Made by a program: the position numbers and the translations under genes. DNA of 64,000 nucleotides. It comes from AG41 sp035943095 (lineage in GTDB: Bacteria; Gemmatimonadota; Gemmatimonadetes; Gemmatimonadales; GWC2-71-9). The stretch covers positions 58,363 through 122,362 of the forward strand of contig DASZCN010000114.1 in NCBI GenBank assembly GCA_035943095.1, given 5' to 3'. Positions within the stretch are counted from its first letter, which is position 1, and each line of letters opens with the position of its first letter. Positions 23,447-32,850 of the stretch are shown here, piece after piece. The notes below the pieces were generated by a model. It saw nothing but the letters and a program-made list of their open reading frames with translations. It made no database searches and was not told where the DNA came from.

Positions 23447-25533
23447 GCCGGCGGCTGCTGGTGGCCGCCGCTCTCCTTTCGGTCGTTCCGTCGTTCCCTC
23501 GCCTCTCGGCCCAAGGGTTTCCCACCACGCCCCCGAAGCCGACCCGGCTCGCTCCCGCCCGCTTCCCGCCGTTCAAGGAAGCGACGCTCCCGAACGGGTT
23601 GCAGCTCGTGGTGGTCGAGCAGCATGAGCAGCCGGTGGTTTCGGTGAGCCTCGCGTTCCGGGCGGGCGAGACCTACGACCCCGCCGGCAAGGAAGGGCTG
23701 GCCGAGCTCACCGCGGAGCTGCTGTCGAAGGGTACGGAGTCGAGGACGGCGGACCAGATCGCGGCAACCATCGAGGGGGTCGGTGGCTCGCTCTCGGCGT
23801 CGGCGGGGCCCGACTTCCTGACGATTTCGGTCGATGCGCTGAGTGACCAGGCAGAGCTCGTGTTCGCGCTGCTCGGGGACGTCACGCTGCACTCGACCTT
23901 CCCCGAAGGCGAGCTCGCGCTCGCCCGCACGCGCGCGCTCTCGGCATTGGCGCTGCAGTTGTCGCAACCCGGCACCGTGGCGCAGCGGTTTTTCTCGAGT
24001 GAGGTCTACGGGCGCAATCCCTATGGTAGAAGCGCGACGCGTGAGAGCTACCAGGCCGTCACCCGCGACGACGTGATCCAGTTCGCCCGGGTGCGGCTGC
24101 GGCCGTCCGGGGCCTTGCTCGTGGTTGCGGGCGATGTGACGGACGCGCAGGCGCGTGAGCTTGCCACCAAAGCGTTCGCGGACTGGCACGGAGCCGCACC
24201 GGCGAACCCCGCCCTGCCGACGCCCCCGGCTCACCCCGCGACCAGCATCCTGCTCGTGCACCGGCCCGGCTCCGCGCAGGCCAACATCGCGCTCGGCAAC
24301 ACGACGATCGCGCCGACCGACCCGATCTATTACTCGGGACGAGTCGCCACGCAGGTGCTGGGCGGAGGGGCGGACGCACGGCTCTTCCTTATTCTGCGAG
24401 AGCAGAAGAGCTGGACCTACGGCGCCTACGCCTCGCTGCATCGGTACCGCGGGCTTGGTTACTGGGAGGCGACCGCCGAAGTGAGAACGGACGTGGCGGA
24501 CAGCGCGCTCGCCGAGCTGCTCCGCCAAGTGGAACGGATTCGGACGGATGCGATTCCGGATTCCGAGCTCGTGGCCGCGAAGGGGTTTCTGGTCGGGTCG
24601 TTCCCGCTCACCATCGAAACGGCGAGTCAGATCGCGGGCCAGGTGGCGAACGCCAAGCTGCTCGGCCTGGGGGACGACTATCTGCGGCTCTACCGGGAGC
24701 GGCTCAGCGCTGTGACCGCCCTGCAAGCGCGCGCGGCCGCCGCGCGCCTGTACCGGGCTCGTGCGCTGACCATCGTGGTGGTGGGCGACGGAGCGAAGCT
24801 CTACGATCGGCTCAAGGCGCTCGCCCCGGTGCGCGTGGTCGATGTCGATGGAAAGCCGCTCACGCCCGCCGACCTCACTCCTCCGGCGGCGCCCGTCGCG
24901 CTCGACCCGAGGCAGTTTGTGCCTCACACGGATAGCTCGCGCGTGCTGCTTCAGGGCAACCCGGCGGGGTTCACGGTGTCCGAGGTGCGGCGGTCCGGGG
25001 ATTCGCTCGCGTACGCTGAGCGTTCGAATCTGGCGGGGGGTGTGTTCCAGCAACAGACGACGGTGTTGTTGAATCCGACGGATGGATCGGTCCAGCAGGT
25101 CGATCAGGAAACCACTCAGCAGGGGCAGAAGGCGGAGACGCACCTCACGTACCGCGGGGGCCGTGTGAAGGGCTCGAGCGCCTCTCCACAGCAGGACGGC
25201 TCCGTCAAGCGCTTCGATATCGACACGACCTTGCCGCCCGGCACGATGGATGAGAACGCCGTACCGTTCCTCGTCCCCGCCCTGCCCCTCGCCTCCGGCA
25301 AGTCGTTCACCCTGACGTTCTTCACGCCGAGCGAGAACGCCATCAAGACGCTCACGTTCAAGGTCACCGGGCCCGCGTCGATCACGGTGCCGGCCGGCTC
25401 CTTCCAGGCGTACCAGATCGATGTCACCGGATCGCGATTGCCGTTCACCATGTACGTCAGTACGGATTCTCTGCGAAAGGTCGTGAAGACAGAGTTTGTC
25501 GGGCAGCCGTTCGTCGTCGAGCTCGTCAAGTAA
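23443..25533 (+). CDS. M16-like protein without zinc motif, fused to DUF3108-like domain
   Basis: A 696-residue exported protein (signal ending near RLSAQG). Residues about 40-475 follow the M16 fold. Where HxxEH should be, the sequence reads KEGLAELTAELLSKG, so the zinc site is missing and the subunit is probably non-catalytic. It still has the M16 Arg/Tyr region (LREQKSWTYGAYASL). The last 200 residues form a separate beta domain resembling the single-domain protein at 21287. Most likely it partners the active M16 protein encoded just upstream. Confidence 0.87.
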   Translation: MSRRLLVAAALLSVVPSFPRLSAQGFPTTPPKPTRLAPARFPPFKEATLPNGLQLVVVEQHEQPVVSVSLAFRAGETYDPAGKEGLAELTAELLSKGTESRTADQIAATIEGVGGSLSASAGPDFLTISVDALSDQAELVFALLGDVTLHSTFPEGELALARTRALSALALQLSQPGTVAQRFFSSEVYGRNPYGRSATRESYQAVTRDDVIQFARVRLRPSGALLVVAGDVTDAQARELATKAFADWHGAAPANPALPTPPAHPATSILLVHRPGSAQANIALGNTTIAPTDPIYYSGRVATQVLGGGADARLFLILREQKSWTYGAYASLHRYRGLGYWEATAEVRTDVADSALAELLRQVERIRTDAIPDSELVAAKGFLVGSFPLTIETASQIAGQVANAKLLGLGDDYLRLYRERLSAVTALQARAAAARLYRARALTIVVVGDGAKLYDRLKALAPVRVVDVDGKPLTPADLTPPAAPVALDPRQFVPHTDSSRVLLQGNPAGFTVSEVRRSGDSLAYAERSNLAGGVFQQQTTVLLNPTDGSVQQVDQETTQQGQKAETHLTYRGGRVKGSSASPQQDGSVKRFDIDTTLPPGTMDENAVPFLVPALPLASGKSFTLTFFTPSENAIKTLTFKVTGPASITVPAGSFQAYQIDVTGSRLPFTMYVSTDSLRKVVKTEFVGQPFVVELVK

Positions 25534-25553
25534 CGTCACAGGGAGGGCGTCAC

Positions 25554-26999
25554 ATGCGGCACGCGTGGTCAATGTTGCTCGTACTCACCAGTGCCTGTGC
25601 AGCAGGCGGCGCGCATCCCGCGCAGTCGCCCGCGCCCGCTCAGGCCGCTCCTGCCCCGGCCCCCGAAGCGACACCCGCCGTTTCCACGGCCGAGAGCATG
25701 AGCGTCAACCGGCCCCAATATCCGTCCACATACCAGCGCCATCCCAATCCACCGGTCTTGATCCGCAACGCCACGATCATGACCGCCACGGGTCAGGAAA
25801 TCCCGAACGGCGCCATCCTGTTCAAGGACGGGCGCATCGTGGCGGTCGGTACCAAGGTGGACCCGCCGACGGGCGCCGTGATCGTGGACGGGACTGGCCG
25901 CTACGTGACACCGGGCTTGATCGACGATCACTCGCACTTGGGCGTTTACGCCGCGCCTGGAACCGACGCGGAGTCCGACGGCAACGAGGCGACGAACCCC
26001 GTGACCGCCGAGGTATGGGCCGAGCACTCGTTCTGGCCTCAGGACCCCCAGATTCCCCTGGCGATCGCGGGCGGGATCACGACGATCGAAGCATTGCCGG
26101 GGTCGGCGAACCTGATCGGCGGTCGGAGCGCGATTCTGAAGCTGATCCCGGCGCGCACGGTGCAGGAGATGAAATTCCCCGGCGCGCGCTACGGGTTGAA
26201 AATGGCCTGCGGCGAGAACCCCAAACGCGTGTATGGGAAGAAGGGCGGGCCGTCCACGCGAATGGGGAACATGGCGGGGTACCGTGCGGCGTTCATCCAG
26301 GCCGAGGCGTACCGGCGTCGCTGGGACGCGTGGAACAAGGACCACAAGGGCGATCCCCCGGAGCGGAACCTCCGGCTGGAGTCGCTGGCCGAAGTACTCC
26401 GCGGCAACATGTACGTGCAGAACCATTGCTACCGCGCCGACGAGATGGCAGAGATGCTCGATCTGGCGCGCGAGTTCGGCTTCAAGATCCGATCATTCCA
26501 CCACGCGGTAGAGTCCTACAAGATCGCCGACTTGATCGCGAAGGCAGGAACATCAGTCTCCGTATGGGCGGACTGGTGGGGCTTCAAGGAAGAGGCAATG
26601 GACGGCATCCGGCAGAACGCTGCGCTCAACCAGCAGGCCGGCGGTCGTGTGGTGATCCACTCCGACGACCCCAGCGGCATCCAGCGTCTCAACCAGGAGG
26701 CGGCCAAAGCGATGTACGCGGGCCAGCGGTCGGGCATCCCCATCACGCGCGACCAGGCCATTCGCTGGGTCACGGCGAACCCGGCGTGGACGCTCGGGCT
26801 CGATTCAGTCGTGGGGACGCTTGAGCCCGGCAAGATGGCGGACGTGGTCGTCTGGTCCGGGGATCCGTTCTCCGTCTACTCGAAGGCGATACAGGTCTAT
26901 AACGACGGCTGGCTGCTGTACGACCGGAACGATCCGGCGCACCAGCCGCGCACCGACTTTGAGATCGGCCAGGAGCCTGCACCCGGGAGCGACCGATGA
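25554..26999 (+). CDS. Exported amidohydrolase, metal site complete
   Basis: A 481-residue protein with a lipobox-like signal (LVLTSAC) and an Ala/Pro-rich linker, then an imidazolonepropionase/dihydroorotase-type amidohydrolase. Metal ligands appear in place: LIDDHSHLG (HxH), VQNHCYRADEM, IRSFHHAVES and VVIHSDDPSG (Asp). The family end TLEPGKMADVVVWSGDPFSVY is intact. Likely hydrolyses a cyclic amide or dipeptide outside the cytoplasm. It overlaps the next gene (ATGA at 26996), a paralogue that has lost these ligands. Substrate unknown. Confidence 0.85.
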   Translation: MRHAWSMLLVLTSACAAGGAHPAQSPAPAQAAPAPAPEATPAVSTAESMSVNRPQYPSTYQRHPNPPVLIRNATIMTATGQEIPNGAILFKDGRIVAVGTKVDPPTGAVIVDGTGRYVTPGLIDDHSHLGVYAAPGTDAESDGNEATNPVTAEVWAEHSFWPQDPQIPLAIAGGITTIEALPGSANLIGGRSAILKLIPARTVQEMKFPGARYGLKMACGENPKRVYGKKGGPSTRMGNMAGYRAAFIQAEAYRRRWDAWNKDHKGDPPERNLRLESLAEVLRGNMYVQNHCYRADEMAEMLDLAREFGFKIRSFHHAVESYKIADLIAKAGTSVSVWADWWGFKEEAMDGIRQNAALNQQAGGRVVIHSDDPSGIQRLNQEAAKAMYAGQRSGIPITRDQAIRWVTANPAWTLGLDSVVGTLEPGKMADVVVWSGDPFSVYSKAIQVYNDGWLLYDRNDPAHQPRTDFEIGQEPAPGSDR

Positions 27000-28204
27000 T
27001 CGCGTTCTTGCTCGCGCAGACCATCGCCATCACGGGCGGGACCGTCTATCCCGTGTCCGGTCCCAAGCTCACGAATGCCACGGTCCTGATTCGGGACGGG
27101 CGGATCGCCGCGGTGGGCACGAACCTCTCGATTCCCTCGGATGCGACGCGGATCGACGCCACAGGCAAGTGGGTCACGCCGGGCCTGATCGACGGTGCGG
27201 GTCAGTTGGGGTTGGTCGAGATCGGCGCGGTGCCGGGCACCCGCGAGGCCAGCCTACGGGGGGACACGATCGCGGCGGCCTTCAACGTCGCGGAGGGCAT
27301 CAACCCTGCGTCCACGCTCATCCCGGTTACCCGGATCGAAGGAATCACGACGGCCCTCGCCGTGCCCACCGGCAACCTGGTGAGCGGTCAGGCGGTGCTG
27401 ATCGACTTGGACGGCGCGACCATCGAACAGATGGTGGTGAAATCTCCGGCCGGGATCGTCGCCGACCTGTCCGAGAGCGGCAAGGAGGACGCCGGCGGCT
27501 CGCGGGCCGGAACCGCGGCGCGCCTGCGCCAAGTATTCCGCGACGCGCTCGAGTATGAGCGACGCAAGGCCGACTTCGGCCGGGCGCAACTGCGCCCGCT
27601 GTCGGCCTCGGCCGGGGACCTCGAGGCGCTGCTGCCCGTGCTGCACGGCCGGGTTCCCCTCATCGCCTTCGCCAATCGACGCAGCGACCTCGAGACCGCG
27701 TTGCGGCTCGCAAAGGAGTTCAAGCTCAAACTGGTGCTTGCAGGCGGCGCCGAAGGCTGGGAGGTCGCTCCCGAGATCGCGGCGGCCGGGGTGCCTGTGC
27801 TGGTCGAGCCATTGGACAACATCCCGAGCTACGACGCGCTCGGCATCCGTTACGAGAACGCCGCGCTGCTGGCGAAAGCGGGCGTGACCGTCGCGCTGCT
27901 CGAGACCGACACGCACCAGTCGCGCAACCTGCGGCAGCAGGCGGGCAACGCGGTCGCGTATGGCATGACGTGGGACCAGGCGCTCCACGCGGTGACGATC
28001 GCTCCGGCGCAGATCCTCGGCGTCGCGGACCGCTACGGCTCGCTCGAGGCCGGCAAGGTCGCGAACGTGGTGGTGTGGTCGGGTGACCCCTTCGAGTTCA
28101 CGACCGGGGTGGAGCACGTGCTGATTCGGGGGAAAGAGATTCCGCTCAAGAGCCGGCAGACGGAGTTGTTCGAACGCTACAAGAAGCTGCCACCAAGCTA
28201 CTAG
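26996..28204 (+). CDS. Amidohydrolase-like protein lacking metal ligands
   Basis: A 402-residue paralogue of the protein encoded upstream. The composite barrel/sandwich architecture is kept, including TPGLIDGAGQLGLVEIG at the N terminus and SLEAGKVANVVVWSGDPFEF at the end. The HxH is replaced (GLIDGAGQLG), the two later His positions read VPLIAFANRR and LVLAGGAEGWEV, and the Asp strand reads TVALLETDTHQ. The metal centre is therefore probably lost. The N-terminal signal is short (MIAFLLAQTIA). It may be a structural or regulatory partner of the active enzyme. Its stop overlaps the rpmA stop on the other strand. Confidence 0.82.
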   Translation: MIAFLLAQTIAITGGTVYPVSGPKLTNATVLIRDGRIAAVGTNLSIPSDATRIDATGKWVTPGLIDGAGQLGLVEIGAVPGTREASLRGDTIAAAFNVAEGINPASTLIPVTRIEGITTALAVPTGNLVSGQAVLIDLDGATIEQMVVKSPAGIVADLSESGKEDAGGSRAGTAARLRQVFRDALEYERRKADFGRAQLRPLSASAGDLEALLPVLHGRVPLIAFANRRSDLETALRLAKEFKLKLVLAGGAEGWEVAPEIAAAGVPVLVEPLDNIPSYDALGIRYENAALLAKAGVTVALLETDTHQSRNLRQQAGNAVAYGMTWDQALHAVTIAPAQILGVADRYGSLEAGKVANVVVWSGDPFEFTTGVEHVLIRGKEIPLKSRQTELFERYKKLPPSY

Positions 28205-28464
28205 GCGGTCACCTTCGGATACACGCTCACGCGATACCGCTTCTTGTTCTTGTGCTCGAATTTTACTTGTCCGTCCACCACGGTGAATAGGCTGTCGTCG
28301 GACGCCCGGCGGACGTTCAGCCCCGGATGAAATTTGGTCCCGCGCTGCTTCACGAGAATGCTTCCAGCCGTCACGAACTCTCCGGCGAAGCGCTTCACCC
28401 CGAGGTACTTGGGCCCCGAGTCGCGCCCGTTGCGCGAGGAGCCGACACCCTTCTTGTGAGCCAT
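28201..28464 (-). CDS. rpmA: 50S ribosomal protein L27
   Basis: An 87-residue ribosomal protein with the standard start MAHKKGVGSSRNGRDS, basic core GVKRFAGEFVTAGSILVKQRGTKFHPG and C-terminal FEHKNKKRYRVSV. Unlike Firmicutes L27 it has no cleaved N-terminal extension. It follows rplU by 10 bp, the usual L21-L27 order. Confidence 0.98.
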   Translation of the reverse strand: MAHKKGVGSSRNGRDSGPKYLGVKRFAGEFVTAGSILVKQRGTKFHPGLNVRRASDDSLFTVVDGQVKFEHKNKKRYRVSVYPKVTA

Positions 28465-28474
28465 GGCTGTCTAC

Positions 28475-28795
28475 TCAGTCCTTGAGCTTGACGTCAGCGA
28501 TTTTGACTTCGGTGAAGGGCTGCCGGTGGCCGGCATGGCGGCGATAGCCGCTGCGCCGCGCGAATCGATAGATCTTGATCTTCGAGCCCTTTCCGTGGCG
28601 CACCACCTCGGCCGTGACCTTCGCGCCCTTGAGCACCGGCTTGCCGGCCTGGACCTGCTTGCCGTCGCTTGCGAGCAAGACACGGTCGAACGTCACCTTT
28701 GTCCCCGGCTCGGCGGCGAGGAGCGGGATCTTGATCGTGATCCCCGGCTCGGCGCGGAATTGCGCGCCACCGGTGGAAAAAATGGCGTAGGACAT
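28475..28795 (-). CDS. rplU: 50S ribosomal protein L21
   Basis: A 106-residue ribosomal protein with YAIFSTGGAQFRAEPG, FDRVLLASDGKQVQAGKPVL and the L21 signature region IYRFARRSGYRRHAGHRQPFTEVKI. It lies 10 bp before rpmA and downstream of the RNase G gene, separated by a 23-bp-stem inverted repeat. Association of rng with rplU-rpmA is common in bacteria. Confidence 0.97.
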   Translation of the reverse strand: MSYAIFSTGGAQFRAEPGITIKIPLLAAEPGTKVTFDRVLLASDGKQVQAGKPVLKGAKVTAEVVRHGKGSKIKIYRFARRSGYRRHAGHRQPFTEVKIADVKLKD

Positions 28796-28833
28796 TGGGC
28801 CGGAACGCTAATCTGGGCTTACGGTTCGGTCAA

Positions 28834-28901
28834 GGGAGCCGGGAGCCGGGAGCGGTACCCTCCGCTGCATCGGACGGGACCGCTCCCCGCTCCCTGCTCC
28901 C
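28834..28901 (-). repeat. Long inverted repeat between rng and rplU
   Basis: The 23-base arms at 28834-28856 and 28879-28901 pair with two mismatches around a 22-base loop. Each arm is built from direct copies of GGGAGCC-like heptamers. It starts just after the rng stop. There is no T-run, so a classical terminator is doubtful; transcript processing or attenuation between rng and rplU is possible. Confidence 0.8.
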
Positions 28902-28904
28902 GTC

Positions 28905-30476
28905 TTACGCGACCGCGTACAGCTCCGTCACGTCCCGGCCCGCCGGCTTGGCCATCATCCGGAACTCATCCAACCGCATCATTGGATCGTCGCGCACCTC
29001 GAGCTCGAGGCCCGTCTGTTTCTCGAGCTGGCGCAGGAAGTTGGGCTCCTGCTCCACGAGATAGAGAGCGACATCCGGATGGAGGCGCACGGCCAGCTGG
29101 CGCTCCTTGTGGTCAGCCCCGGCTCGCTTGAGCGAGCGTTCCATGCGGCGCACGACCACCTCGGGTCGGAACACGCGTCCCGTGCCGTGGCAGGTGGGGC
29201 ATTCGGCCGTCATGGAGTGCCACAGCGACGGCCGCACCCGCTGGCGGGTCATCTCGATGAGTCCGAGCTCCGAGACGGCGAACGCCTTGGTGCGCGCCCG
29301 ATCCCTTCCCAGATGGGTCCGCAGCTCCTGCAACACCTTGTCGCGATTGCCGCGTGACTCCATGTCGATGAAGTCCACCACGATGATGCCACCGATGTCG
29401 CGCAGCCGGAGCTGGCGCGCCACCTCCCGGGCGGCCTCGACGTTGGTCTTCAAGATGGTGCTCTCGGGATCCTTCTTGCCGGTGTAGCGCCCCGTGTTCA
29501 CGTCGATCGAGACGAGCGCCTCGGTGGGCTGGATGATCAGGTAGCCTCCGGTGGGCAGCTCGACGCGCGGCTTGAAAAGGCTCCGGATTTCGGCTTCGAT
29601 GTCATACTCATCGAATAGCGACGTCTCGGCCTGATAAAACTTCACGCGCTCCAGCAGATCGGGCTCGATCTGCTTCAAGTACTGCACGATCTCATTGTGC
29701 AGGACCTTGGAATCGACGAGGAGGGAGTCGACCTTGTCGGAGAAAAGGTCACGGATGATGCCGCGCGTGAGCGACGTCTCCTGCTGGAGCAGGGCCGGTG
29801 GGCGCACGGAGCCCGACTTGCGCTTGATCTTCTTCCACAAGCCGAAGAGGTGATCGATCTCCCGCTTGCAGCTCTGCTCCGTCAGATCCTCCGCCACGGT
29901 GCGGATGATCCAGCCGCCCGAGCCCGGCTCCTTGGGGACGAGCTTCGAGACCATGTCGCGCAGCTTGGCGCGCTGGTCCCGATTCTCGATTTTTCGGGAG
30001 ACCCCCACCTTGGAGGCGAAAGGCATATAGACCAGGAACCGGCCGGCGAGCGAGATCTGCGCGGTGACGCGCGGACCCTTGGTGCCCATCGGCTCCTTGA
30101 TGACCTGGACGATGCGGGCTTCGCCGCGCTTCAGCTCGTCCGCGACGTTCGGTAGGCGGCGCCGAGAGAGGCGGTTGCCACCGTTGCCGGCGCCGCCTCC
30201 CCCATTGCCGTTTTCGTCTTCGTGGTCGGACGGCTCTTCGTCGTCCTCCGCCTCGATCAGGTCGGAGGCGTGGAGAAAGGCGCTCTTTTCGGCGCCGATG
30301 TTGACGAAGGCCGCTTGTATCCCCGGAAGCACGGCCTCGACCGTGCCGAGGTAGATATCGCCCACCATACGGCGGGCGTCGGGACGATCCACCAGGAGCT
30401 CAACAAGGCGGTCGTCCTCCAGGATCGCGACGCGCGTCTCGCGCGCGCTCCCGCTGATGAGAATTTCCCGTTTCAA
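28905..30476 (-). CDS. rng: Ribonuclease G/E
   Basis: About 523 residues from a TTG start (LKREILISGSARETRVAIL), preceded by GAGGG; a longer frame exists but the family N terminus fits here. The S1 domain begins with DIYLGTVEAVLPGIQAAFVN and the catalytic region includes VDVNTGRYTG and GGIIVVDFIDM. The Zn-link CPTCHGTGRV is intact, so tetramer formation is likely. It processes rRNA and decays mRNA. Odd feature: an acidic then Gly/Asn-rich insert at about residues 74-104 (EDDEEPSDHEDENGNGGGG) splits the S1 domain. Confidence 0.92.
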   Translation of the reverse strand: MKREILISGSARETRVAILEDDRLVELLVDRPDARRMVGDIYLGTVEAVLPGIQAAFVNIGAEKSAFLHASDLIEAEDDEEPSDHEDENGNGGGGAGNGGNRLSRRRLPNVADELKRGEARIVQVIKEPMGTKGPRVTAQISLAGRFLVYMPFASKVGVSRKIENRDQRAKLRDMVSKLVPKEPGSGGWIIRTVAEDLTEQSCKREIDHLFGLWKKIKRKSGSVRPPALLQQETSLTRGIIRDLFSDKVDSLLVDSKVLHNEIVQYLKQIEPDLLERVKFYQAETSLFDEYDIEAEIRSLFKPRVELPTGGYLIIQPTEALVSIDVNTGRYTGKKDPESTILKTNVEAAREVARQLRLRDIGGIIVVDFIDMESRGNRDKVLQELRTHLGRDRARTKAFAVSELGLIEMTRQRVRPSLWHSMTAECPTCHGTGRVFRPEVVVRRMERSLKRAGADHKERQLAVRLHPDVALYLVEQEPNFLRQLEKQTGLELEVRDDPMMRLDEFRMMAKPAGRDVTELYAVA

Positions 30477-30707
30477 AGCAATTTCCCTCGATCCCGTTCG
30501 GCCAACAGCCGGTCGGGATCCCGCGATTGTACCAGCAAGAACTCTTTCCGAGTGTATAGACTGAGGATGCGTCGAACCGATTGGACGGGTCGTCCGTGCG
30601 CGGCGCGCGGATGGCGCCACGGAGCGCGGACAGGCCCAGAACCCAATGCATCCCTAAATATAAGTGGGCTTGCGACTTACGTCAACTGCTTCGAGATTAC
30701 CAGGCAA

Positions 30708-32846
30708 ATGACCACTTCACCGATCCGATTTTTCGCAGCGGGGGTCCTCCTGACCGGCATGTTCACGAGCGCGCCCGGCCGGGCGCAGACGCTCCAGTAC
30801 CCAAGCGCTCGCAAGAGCGACGTCGTGGACGACTACCACGGCACCAAGGTCGCCGATCCGTATCGCTGGCTCGAGGATCCCGATTCCCCCGAGAGCCGCG
30901 CCTGGATCGACGCCGAAAACCGCCTCACCAACGCCTACCTCGCCGGAATCACGTCGCGCGGCGCCATTCGGGACCGGCTCACGAAGCTGTGGAACTATCC
31001 CAAGTTTGGCGCGCCGTTCCGGAAGGCGGGACGCTACTTCTTCTTCAAGAACGACGGGCTCCAGAACCAGTCGGTGCTGTACAAGCAGGCAGCCCTCTCC
31101 GCCAACCCCGAGACGCTGCTCGATCCGAATCTTCTGTCCGAAGACGGCACGGTCGCGCTCTCAACCCTGGCGGTTTCGGACGACGGGCGTCTGCTCGCCT
31201 ACGGAACGGCGGCGAGCGGCTCCGACTGGGAGGAGTTCCGCGTGCGCGACGTCGCCACGGGAAAAGACCGGGCCGATCATCTCAAGTGGATCAAATTCTC
31301 GGGCGCCTCGTGGACCAAGGACGGCGCTGGGTTCTTCTACAGCCGGTATCCGGAGCCCACGGACAAGGCGCTTACCGACGTCAATCGGTTTCAGAAGCTC
31401 TACTACCACCGGTTGGGCACCGACCAGGCGCAGGATGTGCTCGTCTACGAGCGGCCCGATCAGCCCGACTGGGGCATGAATGCCCTAGTCACCGACGACG
31501 GTCGCTACGCAGTGCTGAACGTGTGGCTCGGCACCGACCGGCGGAACCGGGTCTACTACCTCGATCTGAAGAGCGCGAAACGGCCGGCGGTAAAGGGAGA
31601 TGTGGTACGGCTGCTCGACGACTTCGACGCGAGCTACGGGTTCGTCGGGAACGACGGGCCCGTGTTCTACTTCCTCACGGATTTGGACGCTCCCCGCAAG
31701 CGCGTGATCGCGATCGACACGCGTCATCCCGAGCGTGCACGGTGGCGGGAGGTAATCGCTCAGGGCACTGATGTGCTCGAAGGGGTCCAGATTATCCACG
31801 ACACGTTCGTGGCCAATTACATGCATGATGCAGCGTCGCGGCTACGGCTGTTCGGCCTCGACGGCCACATGCTCAAGGACCTCGAGCTACCCACGCTGGG
31901 CTCGATCGGCTCGATCACCGGGGAGCGGAAGGACGACGAGATGTTCTATGCATTCACGTCGTTCCTGTATCCGACCACCATCTTTCGCTATGACTTCCGG
32001 AGCGGCACCACCAGCGTGTTCAAGGCGCCAACCATCGACTTCGATCCGTCAGGGTACGAGACGAAGCAGGTGTTCTATACGAGTAAAGACGGCACGCGCG
32101 TGCCGATGTTCATCACGCACAAGAAAGGGCTGGCGCTCGACGGATCCAACCCGACCCTGCTGTACGGGTACGGCGGCTTCAATATCAGCCTCACGCCCAG
32201 CTTCTCCGTGGCCAATCTCGTGTGGCTCGAGATGGGTGGCGTTTATGCCGTGCCGAACTTGCGGGGCGGCGGCGAGTACGGCGAGGAGTGGCATCAGGCG
32301 GGCATGCTCGAGCGGAAGCAGAACGTGTTCGACGACTTCATCGCCGCGGCGGAATTCCTGATTGCCGAGCGCTACACCTCTTCCCAGAAACTCGCCATCG
32401 CCGGCGGATCGAACGGAGGCCTGCTCGTAGGCGCCGCGATGACCCAGCGGCCGGACTTATTCGGTGCGGCGCTGCCCGCCGTGGGCGTGATGGACATGCT
32501 CCGGTTCCACAAGTTCACGATCGGCTGGGCCTGGGTGACGGACTACGGGTCGGCGGACAGCGCGTCGCAGTTCCCCTATTTGTACAAGTACTCGCCGTTG
32601 CACAACATCCGGCCGGGCACCACGTACCCTCCCACGCTCGTTACGACGGCCGATCACGACGATCGCGTGGTGCCGGGGCACTCGTTCAAGTTCACGGCGA
32701 CGCTTCAGGCGGCCCAGGCGGGGCCCGAACCGGTGCTGATCGAGATCGAGACCAAGGCGGGGCACGGCGCGGGCAAACCGACGAGCAAGATCATCGAGGA
32801 GCAGGCGGACCGGTTCGCGTTCTTGGTGAAAAATCTAGGAATGTAA
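30708..32846 (+). CDS. Prolyl oligopeptidase (S9A family), exported
   Basis: A 712-residue serine peptidase with signal peptide ending near SAPGRAQT. The N-terminal part is a seven-bladed propeller (DPYRWLED at its start), and the C-terminal part an alpha/beta hydrolase. The catalytic triad is Ser568 in AGGSNGGLLVG, Asp about 652 in DHDDRVVPGH and His686 in KAGHGAGKP. It cleaves short proline-containing peptides, probably in the periplasm, in keeping with the other exported peptidases nearby. The 230 bp upstream is a divergent promoter region shared with rng and shows no other gene. A long repeat-derived hairpin follows the stop. Confidence 0.95.
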   Translation: MTTSPIRFFAAGVLLTGMFTSAPGRAQTLQYPSARKSDVVDDYHGTKVADPYRWLEDPDSPESRAWIDAENRLTNAYLAGITSRGAIRDRLTKLWNYPKFGAPFRKAGRYFFFKNDGLQNQSVLYKQAALSANPETLLDPNLLSEDGTVALSTLAVSDDGRLLAYGTAASGSDWEEFRVRDVATGKDRADHLKWIKFSGASWTKDGAGFFYSRYPEPTDKALTDVNRFQKLYYHRLGTDQAQDVLVYERPDQPDWGMNALVTDDGRYAVLNVWLGTDRRNRVYYLDLKSAKRPAVKGDVVRLLDDFDASYGFVGNDGPVFYFLTDLDAPRKRVIAIDTRHPERARWREVIAQGTDVLEGVQIIHDTFVANYMHDAASRLRLFGLDGHMLKDLELPTLGSIGSITGERKDDEMFYAFTSFLYPTTIFRYDFRSGTTSVFKAPTIDFDPSGYETKQVFYTSKDGTRVPMFITHKKGLALDGSNPTLLYGYGGFNISLTPSFSVANLVWLEMGGVYAVPNLRGGGEYGEEWHQAGMLERKQNVFDDFIAAAEFLIAERYTSSQKLAIAGGSNGGLLVGAAMTQRPDLFGAALPAVGVMDMLRFHKFTIGWAWVTDYGSADSASQFPYLYKYSPLHNIRPGTTYPPTLVTTADHDDRVVPGHSFKFTATLQAAQAGPEPVLIEIETKAGHGAGKPTSKIIEEQADRFAFLVKNLGM

Positions 32847-32850
32847 GCGA

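Noticed and set aside
23335..25572. Long minus-strand open frame (745 codons) opposite the M16-like gene
   Set aside because: Arg/Gly/His-rich translation with no domain, a mirror of GC-rich codon usage on the real strand. The same holds for 12395-14416 (minus) and 59811-61982 (plus).
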